In this document: in pieces, positions 27,103 through 36,681 of the stretch
Position numbering within the stretch: the first letter of the stretch is position 1
Layout: the number at the start of each line of letters is the position of its first letter
NCBI RefSeq assembly: GCF_902506105.1
Contig: NZ_LR733304.1
Location: forward strand, 558,001 to 622,000
From: Aeromicrobium sp. 9AM
GTDB taxonomy: Bacteria; Actinomycetota; Actinomycetes; Propionibacteriales; Nocardioidaceae
Length of the DNA stretch: 64,000 nt
Reading direction: 5' to 3'
Position numbers and translations under genes: made by a program
Notes under the pieces: model-generated
Databases searched by the model: none
Told to the model about the DNA's origin: nothing
The model's input: only the letters and a program-made list of their open reading frames with translations

Positions 27103-28121
27103 CCCCGCGCATCGGCCCGGTCGACGCGTTCCAGCGCAAGCATCCGGCGATCAGCTTTCCCATCGCCGTGGTCTACAAGTACTTCGACGACCAGGGGCCC
27201 TATCTCGCCGCGATCGTCGCCTACTACGCCTTCATCGCGATCTTCCCGCTGTTGCTGCTCGGCTCGTCGATCCTGGGCTTCGTCCTGCAGGACAATCCCA
27301 GCCTCCGCGATGAGCTGATTGACTCGGCTCTGAGCCAGTTCCCGATCATCGGCACGCAGCTGGGCCAGCCCGAAGGGATCAAGGGCAGCACGACCACGAT
27401 CGTGATCGGTTCGATCGTCGCCCTTTACGGCGCCATGGGCCTCGGCCAGGCGGTCCAGAACGCGGCCAACATCGCCTGGTCGGTGCCGCGCAACAGCCGG
27501 GCCAACCCCATCATCCTGCGGCTTCGCAGCATCCTGTTCCTGGCAATCAGCGGGGCCGGCATCCTCGCACTGGCGATCGCCACCTCGGTGCTCGCGAACC
27601 CCGACGCACTGGGGCCTGACCTCGAGACGACCCTGCGCTGGCTCATCCGCCTGGTCGGTTTCGTCCTGACGATCGCGATCTTCGTCAGCGTCTACCGGCT
27701 GATCAGCCACGGCCGCGCGGGCTGGCGTTCGGTGCTGCCGGGCGCCTTCGTCACGGCGCTCCTGTGGCAGGGACTGCAGTGGATCGGCAGCACCTACGTC
27801 AGCGAGGTCATCCTCAAGGCGAAGGACAACCAGATGAACGGCACGTTCGCGCTGGTCCTCGGCCTGATCGCCTTCATCTTCATCGCAGCCGTCATGGTCG
27901 TGCTGGGCCTGGAGGTGAACGTCGTGCTGCGGCGGCACCTCTATCCGCGCGCGCTGCTGACCCCGTTCACCGACAACGTGATCCTGACGAAAGCCGATCA
28001 GAAGGCGTACGCGGCGTACGCCAAGTCCCAGCGGCACAAGGGGTTCCAGTCCGTCGAGGTCACGTTCGAGGACCGGACCCCGAAACCACCGCCGCCCACA
28101 GAGGCGAAGCCGTCCGACTAG
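27099..28121 (+). CDS. YihY/BrkB (UPF0761) family membrane protein
   Basis: This 340-residue protein has about six membrane segments. Its first region contains YLAAIVAYYAFIAIFPLLLL, the family hallmark, followed by GSIVALYGAMGLGQAVQNA and VYRLISHGRAGWRSVLPGA. The family was once annotated as ribonuclease BN, which is incorrect; a role in envelope transport is suspected. Charged, Pro-rich residues form a cytoplasmic tail. The start overlaps the MazF-like gene (ATGA), so the two are translationally coupled. Confidence 0.9.
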   Translation: MTPRIGPVDAFQRKHPAISFPIAVVYKYFDDQGPYLAAIVAYYAFIAIFPLLLLGSSILGFVLQDNPSLRDELIDSALSQFPIIGTQLGQPEGIKGSTTTIVIGSIVALYGAMGLGQAVQNAANIAWSVPRNSRANPIILRLRSILFLAISGAGILALAIATSVLANPDALGPDLETTLRWLIRLVGFVLTIAIFVSVYRLISHGRAGWRSVLPGAFVTALLWQGLQWIGSTYVSEVILKAKDNQMNGTFALVLGLIAFIFIAAVMVVLGLEVNVVLRRHLYPRALLTPFTDNVILTKADQKAYAAYAKSQRHKGFQSVEVTFEDRTPKPPPPTEAKPSD

Positions 28122-28163
28122 GCTGGAGGCAGCAGCAGCCACCGACGACCAGAGGACAGCGCC

Positions 28164-28559
28164 ATGCCCACGGGCAAAGTGAAGTGGTACGACGCGGACA
28201 AGGGATTCGGTTTCCTGACGCAGGAGGACGGGCCGGACGTCCACGTGCGCTCCGACGCGCTGCCCGACGGCGTCACGACGCTCAAGGCCGGCACGCGTGT
28301 CGAGTTCGGCATCGTGCAGGGCAGCCGCGGCGACCAAGCGCTCCAGGTACGCGTCCTCGACCCCGTCACCTCGGTGTCGCGGGCCCAGTCGCACGCGCGC
28401 CGCAAGGATCCCGAGACGATGGCGGTCATCGTCGAGGACCTCATCCGGCTGCTCGACACGCTCGGTGAGGGCTACCGTCACGGTCGCCACCCCGACGCCA
28501 AGAAGGGCAAGTCGGCGGCCCAGGTGCTCCGCGCCGTCGCGAGCGAGCTCGAGCTCTGA
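28164..28559 (+). CDS. Cold-shock domain protein with C-terminal extension
   Basis: Residues 1-68 form a cold-shock domain starting TGKVKWYDADKGFGFLTQED, with RNP1 KGFGFL and a variant RNP2 (DVHVRSDAL rather than VFVHFSAI). The remaining about 60 residues are a charged helical extension (ETMAVIVEDLIRLLDTLGEG) ending in ASELEL. Single-domain Csp proteins are about 67 residues, so this is the longer actinobacterial form. It should bind single-stranded RNA or DNA. GAGGA about 8 bases before the ATG marks the start. Confidence 0.9.
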   Translation: MPTGKVKWYDADKGFGFLTQEDGPDVHVRSDALPDGVTTLKAGTRVEFGIVQGSRGDQALQVRVLDPVTSVSRAQSHARRKDPETMAVIVEDLIRLLDTLGEGYRHGRHPDAKKGKSAAQVLRAVASELEL

Positions 28560-29473
28560 CAGGGGTCATCCAGGGTTTCGGGGTCATCGGGATCCTGATC
28601 GCCCTGGGCCTCGGCCTGGCTCACGCCGGGGTGCTCGGCCAGGACTCGCAGCGGGTGCTGTCGCGCCTGGTCTACTTCGTGGCGACGCCCGCGCTGCTGA
28701 TCGACCTGCTCTCCCGCACCGACGTCTCCGACGTGCTGGGTGTCGGCTTCGCGATCGCGGGGCTCACCGTGCTCGCGGTGCTCGTCGTCTACGTGCCGCT
28801 GGCGCGCCGCCGCGGCCGCTCGATGTCGCACATCGTGATCGGCGCGCTCTCGGCGTCGTACGCCAACGGCGGCTATCTTGGCCTGCCCATCGCGGTCTAC
28901 GTCCTGGGTGATGCCGCCTTCGCGGTGCCGATCATGGTGCTGCAGCTGATCGTCTACGCCCCGCTGGCCCTGTCGGTGCTCGACCTCGAGGCGACCGGCC
29001 GTCGGCCGACACCGTGGACGCTCGCACTGGCCGGCGTACGCAATCCGGTCTCGGTCGCCGCCGTGTGCGGCGTGCTGGTCTCGGTCGCGGGGATCGACCT
29101 GCCCGAGATCGTCGGTGAGCCCATCAAGCTGCTCGGCGGCATGGCGGTGCCGGGTGCACTCCTGGCGTACGGCGTCTCGCTGCGGTTCGGCGGCGCGATC
29201 GGCTCGGCGCACCGGCGGGAGATCGCGGTGATCGCCGTGCTCAAGCTCGTGTGGATGCCCGCCGTCGCGTACGTGTTGGCGCGCTTCGCGTTCGGCCTCG
29301 ACTCGCACGAGGTCTTCGGCCTGACCGTCATGGCCGCGTTGCCGACGGCCCAGAACGTGTTCGTCTACGCCTCGCGTTTCCAGCGGTCGGAGCTACTGGC
29401 CCGGGACAGTGTCGCGGTCACCACGCTCGCGTCGATACCCGTGCTCTTCGGACTGGCGGCCGTCCTCGCCTGA
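28556..29473 (+). CDS. AEC-family (auxin efflux carrier-like) transporter
   Basis: A membrane permease of about 305 residues with some ten hydrophobic segments. LSASYANGGYLGLPIAVYVL and VMAALPTAQNVFVYASRF match the two conserved helical regions of AEC transporters (bacterial MdcF/MleP relatives; substrates include malate and malonate). The first ATG/GTG (28631) would remove most of TM1; the frame upstream encodes TGVIQGFGVIGILIALGLGL, which aligns with the normal family N-terminus, so I extend to CTG 28556, overlapping the cold-shock stop. The 3' end overlaps the convergent MFS gene by 81 bases. Confidence 0.75.
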   Translation: MTGVIQGFGVIGILIALGLGLAHAGVLGQDSQRVLSRLVYFVATPALLIDLLSRTDVSDVLGVGFAIAGLTVLAVLVVYVPLARRRGRSMSHIVIGALSASYANGGYLGLPIAVYVLGDAAFAVPIMVLQLIVYAPLALSVLDLEATGRRPTPWTLALAGVRNPVSVAAVCGVLVSVAGIDLPEIVGEPIKLLGGMAVPGALLAYGVSLRFGGAIGSAHRREIAVIAVLKLVWMPAVAYVLARFAFGLDSHEVFGLTVMAALPTAQNVFVYASRFQRSELLARDSVAVTTLASIPVLFGLAAVLA

Positions 29474-30892
29474 CCCGGACTTGCGCCTGGCCCGGCTGAG
29501 CACGAAGGCGAGCCACGCGACGAGCAGGACGGCCGTCACGAGCAGGCCGATGCGCGGGGTCGCGTCGACCGTGAACAGGCCGATGCCGATCAGGCCGCCG
29601 ATGACCCACGACAGCTGGAGGAGGGTCTCCGAGCGCGCGAACATGCTCGTGCGGACCCGCTCGGCGACGTCGCGCTGGATGAGGGCGTCGAGGCTGAGCT
29701 TGCCGAGCGACTGGCACAACCCCACGGTGAGGCCGAGGACGACGGCGGTCCACCACGTGAAGAACACCGCGACCGTGACCACGACGGCGACGTCGAGCAC
29801 CAGGACCGCGATGACGACCCGTTCGGGCCGCCGGGACTTGGTCAGCGATGCGATGAGCGTGCCGATCGTGTTGCCGGCGCCGGCGCCGCCGATCACGAGG
29901 CCCAGCAGGACCGTCGCGTTGCCGTGCCAGCCCATCGAGTCAGGAGGATCGCGCAGCGTGAAGGCCATGAAGATCGTGAGGAAGCCCGACAGGAGCCGCA
30001 GCCCCGAGTTGCTGCGCAGCGCGTTGACGACATCGCGCGAGATGCTGATGCCCTTCTTGGCGGCGCCGGTCGCGATCTTGGTGAGGTCGACCTGTTCCTC
30101 GCCCTCGCTGGAGTCGACGCGGGCGGGCAGCAGGATCGCGAGGATCGTGCCGACGACGAACAGCAGGGCGGCGTAGCGGACGGCCCACTCCGCGCCGATG
30201 GCAGCGGCTCCACCGGCCAGGGGAGCCGAGATGGCCGCAGCGGCGGTGCCGGTCAGGGAGATGCGGGAGTTGGCCTTGACCAGCGTGAACTCGGTCGGCA
30301 GGAGCCGCGGGACGGCCGAGGCGCGGGTCACGCCGTACGCCTTGGACGCCACGAGACACCCGAGGGCCGCGAAGTAGAACGACGGCGGCGGGTTGTCGGA
30401 CGAGATCGCGCCGGCCAGCACCCAGCAGCAGAACGCGCGGATCGCCAGGGTCGCGCCGATGGCCCAGCGACGGCCTCGGCGGAAGCGATCGAGGAACGGT
30501 CCGATGAGGGGGGCGACGACGGCGAAGGGCAGCATCGTCAGGACCAGGAACAGCGTCACCTGGCCCGTCGCCTCGCCCGTCGGGACGGTGAAGAACAGCG
30601 TCCCGGCCAGCGAGATGGCGAAGGCGGCGTCGCCGGCGGTGTTGAACGCGTGCAGCTCGAGAAGCCGGGAGAGGCCGCTCTCGCCGGCACCGCCCGAGTG
30701 CGTGAACCGGCGGGATGCCGTGAACGCCGAGGTGCTGCCCTTGGCGACGAGGCGGGCAGTGCCCGAGGACACCCGACCGGCGATCTGCGCTGATCGGCCC
30801 AGGCGGGACTGCTCGGGCTGCGCGGGCTGCTCAGGGGGTTGCGGGCGCGCCGGATCGGGCCAGTCGGCCTGCTCGTCCCCATGCCCGTCCAC
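29393..30892 (-). CDS. Major facilitator superfamily transporter
   Basis: This 499-residue protein has about 12 hydrophobic segments after a Pro/Gln-rich cytoplasmic N-terminus of about 65 residues. GPFLDRFRRGRRWAIG in loop 2-3 matches MFS motif A. The closest recognisable group is MFS_3-type exporters. The C-terminal charged tail, past ARRKSG, extends over the end of the AEC transporter gene on the other strand. Substrate is unknown. Confidence 0.82.
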   Translation of the reverse strand: MDGHGDEQADWPDPARPQPPEQPAQPEQSRLGRSAQIAGRVSSGTARLVAKGSTSAFTASRRFTHSGGAGESGLSRLLELHAFNTAGDAAFAISLAGTLFFTVPTGEATGQVTLFLVLTMLPFAVVAPLIGPFLDRFRRGRRWAIGATLAIRAFCCWVLAGAISSDNPPPSFYFAALGCLVASKAYGVTRASAVPRLLPTEFTLVKANSRISLTGTAAAAISAPLAGGAAAIGAEWAVRYAALLFVVGTILAILLPARVDSSEGEEQVDLTKIATGAAKKGISISRDVVNALRSNSGLRLLSGFLTIFMAFTLRDPPDSMGWHGNATVLLGLVIGGAGAGNTIGTLIASLTKSRRPERVVIAVLVLDVAVVVTVAVFFTWWTAVVLGLTVGLCQSLGKLSLDALIQRDVAERVRTSMFARSETLLQLSWVIGGLIGIGLFTVDATPRIGLLVTAVLLVAWLAFVLSRARRKSGSGEDGRQSEEHGYRRERGDRDTVPGQ

Positions 30893-30953
30893 GCCGTCTA
30901 TCCTGCCTCACCCCGCGACCCACCACTGGCCGGACATGGGCGACAATGGATGA

Positions 30954-31700
30954 ATGCCCATCGATGAGCAGCTTGCCGCCGCAGTCGACGTCGCCCGTAC
31001 GGCCGTCGACGAGGCCGCCGAGGCCGGAACCGTCGGCGAGCACGTGCGCGCTGTCGAGGACGGCGAGCGGCTCGTCTCGCACCACTTCACGTGCCTCAAG
31101 CGTGGCTACCTGGGGTGGTACTGGTCCGTCAGCGTCTCTCGTGCGCCCGACAGCGACCTCGTCACGGTCAACGACGTGGTCCTGCTGCCCGGCGACGACG
31201 CGATCATCGCCCCGCCGTGGACGCCCTATCGCGAGCGCATCCGCCCGGGCGACCTCAGCCCCGGCGACGTGCTGCCCCCCGACGAGGACGACATCCGGCT
31301 CGTACCCTCGTGGTCGGCCGGTGACGGCGAGGAGCAGACCCCCGACCGCTTCTTCGCCCGCGAGGTCGGACTCGGTCGTGAATGGGTCCTGTCGATCGAG
31401 GGTCGTGAGCTTGCTGCAGAGCGCTGGCAGGAGGGCGAGCAGGGTCCCGACGCCGCCATCGCCCAGCAGGCTGCCGGCGTGTGCCACTCGTGCGGGTTCA
31501 TGGTCAGCCTGGCCGGTCCGCTCTCCGACCGCTTCGGCGTGTGCGCCAACGGCATGGCCAACGACGACGGCAAGGTCGTCTCGTTCGATCACGGCTGCGG
31601 CGCCCATTCAGGCGCGCGGCTGAGCCGTTCGGCGAGCGCCCAGGCACTTCCGCCCCCGGTGTTCGACACCGTGGGCGTCGACGAAGTCGACAACTACTAG
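30954..31700 (+). CDS. DUF3027 domain protein
   Basis: This 248-residue actinobacterial protein contains RLVSHHFTCLKRGYLGWYW, then VLLPGDDAIIAPPWTPYR, and a C-terminal zinc-finger-like region CHSCGFMVSL plus GVCANGMANDDGKVVSFDHG, which are the DUF3027 hallmarks. Its function is not known. It is divergent from the MFS gene. The CxxC and later Cys/His residues could bind a metal, but this is inference. Confidence 0.88.
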   Translation: MPIDEQLAAAVDVARTAVDEAAEAGTVGEHVRAVEDGERLVSHHFTCLKRGYLGWYWSVSVSRAPDSDLVTVNDVVLLPGDDAIIAPPWTPYRERIRPGDLSPGDVLPPDEDDIRLVPSWSAGDGEEQTPDRFFAREVGLGREWVLSIEGRELAAERWQEGEQGPDAAIAQQAAGVCHSCGFMVSLAGPLSDRFGVCANGMANDDGKVVSFDHGCGAHSGARLSRSASAQALPPPVFDTVGVDEVDNY

Positions 31701-31902
31701 CCCTTCCGGCCCCTAGCCCGAGGAACGAGGGCGGGAGGGAGCGCCAGCGACCGAAGGGGCGTACGACGAAAGGCTCGAGCGAGCCTGCAACCTCACTGCC
31801 CTTCGCGCCCCCTACTCGCAGAGCTCGTGGGGGGACCCCCAGCAGAGCTCGCTCCCTCTCCTCGCAGAGCTCGTCGCTAGGGAGCGGTTGATGTCGCTGA
31901 GA
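31701..31902. repeat. Repeat-rich intergenic region
   Basis: GCAGAGCTCG occurs at 31818-31827, 31842-31851 and 31864-31873. CGCTCCCT (31850-31857) is complementary to AGGGAGCG (31879-31886), and TGGGGGGACCCCCA forms a small palindrome near 31828-31841. No ORF is credible. The region separates two convergent genes and may include terminators for both, although no T-tailed hairpin is clear. TCGCAGAGCTC also occurs inside the palindromic element at 38506-38592. Confidence 0.65.
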
Positions 31903-32316
31903 TCAGTCGAGGCGGCGGCGACGACCGGGCTGCATGCGCAGGGCGTTGCGGCGGCGACGGCAGTACTCGATGCCGATCAGGCCCAGGCCGAAACCGGCAA
32001 GAGCGGTCCACAGCCACCACGTACGGCCGTTCTCGTCGAGCGTGCCGACGAACGGCAGCAACGCGACCGCGATGACGCCCCAGACGATCGTGCCGACCGT
32101 CATGGTGCGGACCCCGTCGACGTCCATGGGCTCGACCTCGGCGACCCGGTGGGTCTTGCTGCCGATCTCGAGCTCGGTCAGCTCGGGGCGGCCGAACTCA
32201 TGACGACGCGCGGCGCGCTCGAGCCGGGCGATCTCGCGATGGCCCATCTTGCGCTCGATGGTCTCGGGACCGTCGCCCTGACGGATCACCCAGTCGTCGT
32301 CGTTACTCACGCCCAC
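31903..32316 (-). CDS. DUF2530 membrane protein
   Basis: This 137-residue protein has a hydrophilic N-terminal half and then VEPMDVDGVRTMTVGTIVWG leading into two transmembrane segments and GLIGIEYCRRRRNALR. The MDVDGVRT and GIEYCRRRR elements are typical of DUF2530 proteins in actinobacteria. The basic C-terminus should be cytoplasmic. Two GTG codons, 32316 and 32310, are possible starts. Function is unknown. Confidence 0.82.
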   Translation of the reverse strand: MGVSNDDDWVIRQGDGPETIERKMGHREIARLERAARRHEFGRPELTELEIGSKTHRVAEVEPMDVDGVRTMTVGTIVWGVIAVALLPFVGTLDENGRTWWLWTALAGFGLGLIGIEYCRRRRNALRMQPGRRRRLD

Positions 32317-32368
32317 ACCCTACCGTCGTCGCACTTCGTGCCACTGGTGCTGTCATGCTGATCTGGAA

Positions 32369-33373
32369 ATGAATCCGCGCCATCGACGCCTGCTGATCCC
32401 CGGGCTCCTCATCGCCTTGCTGGTCGTCGTGCTCGTGAGCTCTCTGGCTCGCCGGGCCGACGGCGCCGAAGCAGGTCCCGACGTCGTCAGTCACCTGAGC
32501 GACGCACGGATCACCGAGTCGAGCGGTCTCGCGGTCAGCGTGAAGCACGACGACCTGGCCTACACGATCAACGACTCCGGCAACGCCCCGATCATCTTCG
32601 CCGTCAAGATCTCGACAGGCGCGGTGGTCGGGACGACGACGATCACGGGCAACACACCGCTCGACACCGAAGCGATCGCGATCGACGGCGACGGCGAGCT
32701 GTGGGTCGCGGACACGGGGGACAACCAGGAGCGCCGCACCGACGTCGCCCTGTACGCCCTGCCCGAGCCGGGGCCGGGTGAGCACTCGGTCGCCGCCGAG
32801 CGATACCCGCTGACGTACACCTCAGGGCCGGCGGACGTCGAGACACTGCTGATCAACCCGCGCACGGGCGCCAAGGGGCTCGTCACCAAGGGGCTGTTCG
32901 CCGGAGAGCTGCTGTCGCTGCCGAGCAAGCTCTCCACGCAGAAGCCCAACGTGGCGAAGCCGACGGGCCATGACATGCCGGCCCTGGTGACGGACGGAGT
33001 CGTGTCGGCGAACGGGCGGTTCGCGCTGCTGCGGACCTACAGCGACGTGCACCTGTACGACGCGAAGACCTGGAAGCTCACGCGCTCGCACGAGACTCCA
33101 CCCCAGCCACAGGGCGAGTCGATCGCGCTCGAGCGCTCTCAGAAGTCGTTCCTGATCGGCAGCGAGGGCGCGAACTCGGCGCTGATCCGCGTCGCCCTGA
33201 CGCTGCCGAAGGTCACACCGGTCCCGAAGACCGAGACCACGCCGGCCAAGAGCACGGGCTCGGCCGCCACGAGCGGCGGCGACAACGGCTTCGCCGGAAG
33301 CACGTGGATCTGGGCGATCGGCGTGGTCGCCCTGCTTGCCGCGATCGCCTCTGCCGCCACGCGCCGGACCTGA
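32369..33373 (+). CDS. Membrane-anchored extracytoplasmic propeller-like protein
   Basis: A 334-residue protein with an N-terminal signal/anchor (about 8-28), a soluble domain of about 250 residues and a C-terminal membrane segment (about 312-330) preceded by a Thr/Ser/Lys-rich linker. DTEAIAIDGDGELWVADTGD and ITESSGLAVS resemble repeats in extracytoplasmic beta-propellers such as phytase-like and esterase-like proteins. It ends in a short basic tail without an LPxTG motif. The role is unknown; the purine permease gene 66 bp downstream may be a separate unit. Confidence 0.6.
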   Translation: MNPRHRRLLIPGLLIALLVVVLVSSLARRADGAEAGPDVVSHLSDARITESSGLAVSVKHDDLAYTINDSGNAPIIFAVKISTGAVVGTTTITGNTPLDTEAIAIDGDGELWVADTGDNQERRTDVALYALPEPGPGEHSVAAERYPLTYTSGPADVETLLINPRTGAKGLVTKGLFAGELLSLPSKLSTQKPNVAKPTGHDMPALVTDGVVSANGRFALLRTYSDVHLYDAKTWKLTRSHETPPQPQGESIALERSQKSFLIGSEGANSALIRVALTLPKVTPVPKTETTPAKSTGSAATSGGDNGFAGSTWIWAIGVVALLAAIASAATRRT

Positions 33374-33439
33374 CTCCTGCCTGAAACACGGATCTGGCAT
33401 GCTGCCGTGCGACGGATGTCCCCCTCGACCAGGAGTGCC

Positions 33440-34879
33440 ATGACCAGCACGCTCGAGCAGTACTTCAAGATCAGCCAGCGCGGGTCCTCCATCAGCAGGG
33501 AGGTGCGCGGCGGTGTCGTGACCTTCCTGACGATGGCCTACATCGTCGTGCTCAACCCGATCATCCTGGCGGGCGTCGCCGACGAGGACGGCAAGTTCCT
33601 CGGCGGCGGCTCGACCCCCGGGTCCGGCTTCGCGACGATCGCTGCGGTCACCGCACTCGTCGCCGGCCTCCTGACGATCCTCATGGGCGTCGTCGCGAAC
33701 TTCCCGCTGGCGTTGGCCACCGGCCTCGGCCTCAACGCATTCGTCGCCTTCTCGGTCGCGTCGCAGATGACGTGGGCCGACGCGATGGGCCTCGTCGTGC
33801 TCGAGGGGCTGATCATCCTCCTTCTCGTGTTGACCGGCTTCCGAAAAGCGGTGTTCGACGCCGTGCCGCGCCAGCTCAAGACCGCGATCGCGGTGGGCAT
33901 CGGCCTGTTCATCACGCTGATCGGCCTCGTGGACGCCGGCTTCGTCCGTACGACCGGCATCGGAGCACCCCCGATCCAGCTCGGCATCGGCGGCCACCTC
34001 GCCGGCTGGCCCGTCCTGGTGTTCATCTTCGGCCTGCTGCTGATGATCGCGCTGTACTCCCGCGGCGTACCCGGTGCGATCCTGATCGGCATCGTCGTCA
34101 CGACCGTCGTCGCCGGCATCGTCCAGGCCTTCGCCGACCTGCCGGCGAGCGGCGGCAAGGCCACCTCCAAGGGCTGGAACCTCAACGTCCCCGACTGGCC
34201 CGACAAGGTCGTCGCCAAGCCCGACTTCTCGCTGCTCGGTGACTTCAACCTGTTCAACGGGTTCGAGCGCGCCGGCGTCGTGACCGCGGCGCTCCTGGTG
34301 TTCACGCTCCTGCTGGCCGACTTCTTCGACACGATGGGCACGATGACCGCGATCGGCGCCGAGGCGGGCCTCAACGACGCCGACGGCACGCCGGCCGGAG
34401 CCCAGAAGATCCTGGTCGTCGACTCGATCGCCGCGGCCGCAGGTGGCGCAGCCGGCGTCTCGAGCAACACGTCGTACATCGAGTCGGCGTCGGGTGTCGG
34501 TGACGGCGCACGTACGGGACTCGCCTCGGTCGTCACCGGTGTGCTGTTCCTGCTGTCGACGTTCGCGGTGCCGCTGGTCGAGCACATCCCCAACGAGGCG
34601 GCCGTTCCGGCTCTCGTCCTCGTCGGGTTCCTCATGATGAGCCAGGTCAAGGACATCGCCTGGGACGACTCGGAGATTGCGATCCCGGCGTTCCTGACGA
34701 TCGTCCTGATGCCGTTCACGTACTCGATCACGGCCGGCATCGGCGCGGGCTTCATCGCCTGGGTCGTCATCAAGCTGGTCAAGGGCAAGGTCTCGGCGAT
34801 CCACCCCTTGATGTGGCTGATCGGCGTGCTGTTCGTGATCTACTTCGCGATCGACCCCATCACCAACTGGGTCGGCTGA
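33440..34879 (+). CDS. NCS2-family purine (guanine/hypoxanthine) permease
   Basis: A 479-residue protein with about 12 membrane segments. REVRGGVVTFLTMAYIVVLN at the N-terminus, FPLALATGLGLNAFVAFSV, DFFDTMGTMTAIG and GVSSNTSYIESASGVGDGAR are typical of the AzgA/PbuG branch of the NCS2 family, which imports adenine, guanine or hypoxanthine with protons. AGGAG 5 bases before ATG 33440 fixes the start. I saw no purine riboswitch in the short leader. Confidence 0.93.
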   Translation: MTSTLEQYFKISQRGSSISREVRGGVVTFLTMAYIVVLNPIILAGVADEDGKFLGGGSTPGSGFATIAAVTALVAGLLTILMGVVANFPLALATGLGLNAFVAFSVASQMTWADAMGLVVLEGLIILLLVLTGFRKAVFDAVPRQLKTAIAVGIGLFITLIGLVDAGFVRTTGIGAPPIQLGIGGHLAGWPVLVFIFGLLLMIALYSRGVPGAILIGIVVTTVVAGIVQAFADLPASGGKATSKGWNLNVPDWPDKVVAKPDFSLLGDFNLFNGFERAGVVTAALLVFTLLLADFFDTMGTMTAIGAEAGLNDADGTPAGAQKILVVDSIAAAAGGAAGVSSNTSYIESASGVGDGARTGLASVVTGVLFLLSTFAVPLVEHIPNEAAVPALVLVGFLMMSQVKDIAWDDSEIAIPAFLTIVLMPFTYSITAGIGAGFIAWVVIKLVKGKVSAIHPLMWLIGVLFVIYFAIDPITNWVG

Positions 34880-34901
34880 GCGCCGTAGGTACGTTGGGCA
34901 C

Positions 34902-35420
34902 ATGCTCATCGCACTCGGAGACAAGACCCCACGCGTGGCGGACACGGCGTGGGTCGCACCCAATGCGACCCTCGCCGGGTCCGTCGTGATCGAGGACGGC
35001 GCCAGCATCTGGTACGGCGCCGTGCTGCGCGCCGACAACGAGCCGATCACGATCGGCGCGCGATCGAACGTGCAGGACAACTGCGCGTTCCACGTCGACA
35101 AGGGCAAGCCCGTGCTCCTCGGCGAGGGCGTGTCGGTGGGCCATGGAGCGGTGATCCATGGCGCGACGATCGGCGACCACGTCCTCGTCGGCATGGGCGC
35201 GATCATCATGAACGGCGCAGTCATCGGCGACGAGTCGCTGATCGCCGCCGGTGCGCTGATCTCCGAGGGCGTCGAGATCCCGCCGCGTTCACTGGTCGCG
35301 GGTGTGCCCGGCAAGGTGCGCCGCGAGCTGACCGACGACGAGGTCGCGACGCTGCACCACAACGCCGAGATCTACGAAGAGCACCGCGAGCTGCACCGCA
35401 AGGGCGCCGAAGTCATCTAG
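34902..35420 (+). CDS. Gamma carbonic anhydrase family protein
   Basis: This 172-residue left-handed beta-helix protein has hexapeptide repeats (ATLAGSVVIEDGASIWYG, VLVGMGAIIMNGAVIG) and a C-terminal helix. The three metal ligands of gamma-class enzymes are present in NCAFHVDKG, VGHGAVIHG. Many family members are of the CaiE/YrdA type with weak or no carbonic anhydrase activity, so catalysis is not certain. It is 22 bp downstream of the purine permease gene and convergent with serC. Confidence 0.9.
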   Translation: MLIALGDKTPRVADTAWVAPNATLAGSVVIEDGASIWYGAVLRADNEPITIGARSNVQDNCAFHVDKGKPVLLGEGVSVGHGAVIHGATIGDHVLVGMGAIIMNGAVIGDESLIAAGALISEGVEIPPRSLVAGVPGKVRRELTDDEVATLHHNAEIYEEHRELHRKGAEVI

Positions 35421-35426
35421 CTGAGG

Positions 35427-36572
<1,146 letters not shown>

Positions 36573-36633
36573 CTAGGGAGGCCGCCCGCGGCCGACCGGG
36601 AGCGAGCCCTGCGAGCGAAGGACGTAACACCCT

Positions 36634-36650
36634 CGTCACATACGTCACAT
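36634..36650 (+). promoter_or_regulatory. Direct repeat CGTCACAT upstream of mutA
   Basis: CGTCACAT occurs at 36634-36641 and 36643-36650, a 9-base period, about 35 bp before the mutA start. Closely spaced direct repeats next to a start can be regulator sites; nothing else supports this one. Confidence 0.25.
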
Positions 36651-36681
36651 TGGGTGGCCGGTATCACCGGCTGTTCGTACG

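Noticed and set aside
32822-35362. 846-residue open frame opposite the purine permease and carbonic anhydrase genes
   Set aside because: It spans two well-supported genes on the other strand and is rich in Asp/Arg/Gln/Glu, as expected of an antisense frame.
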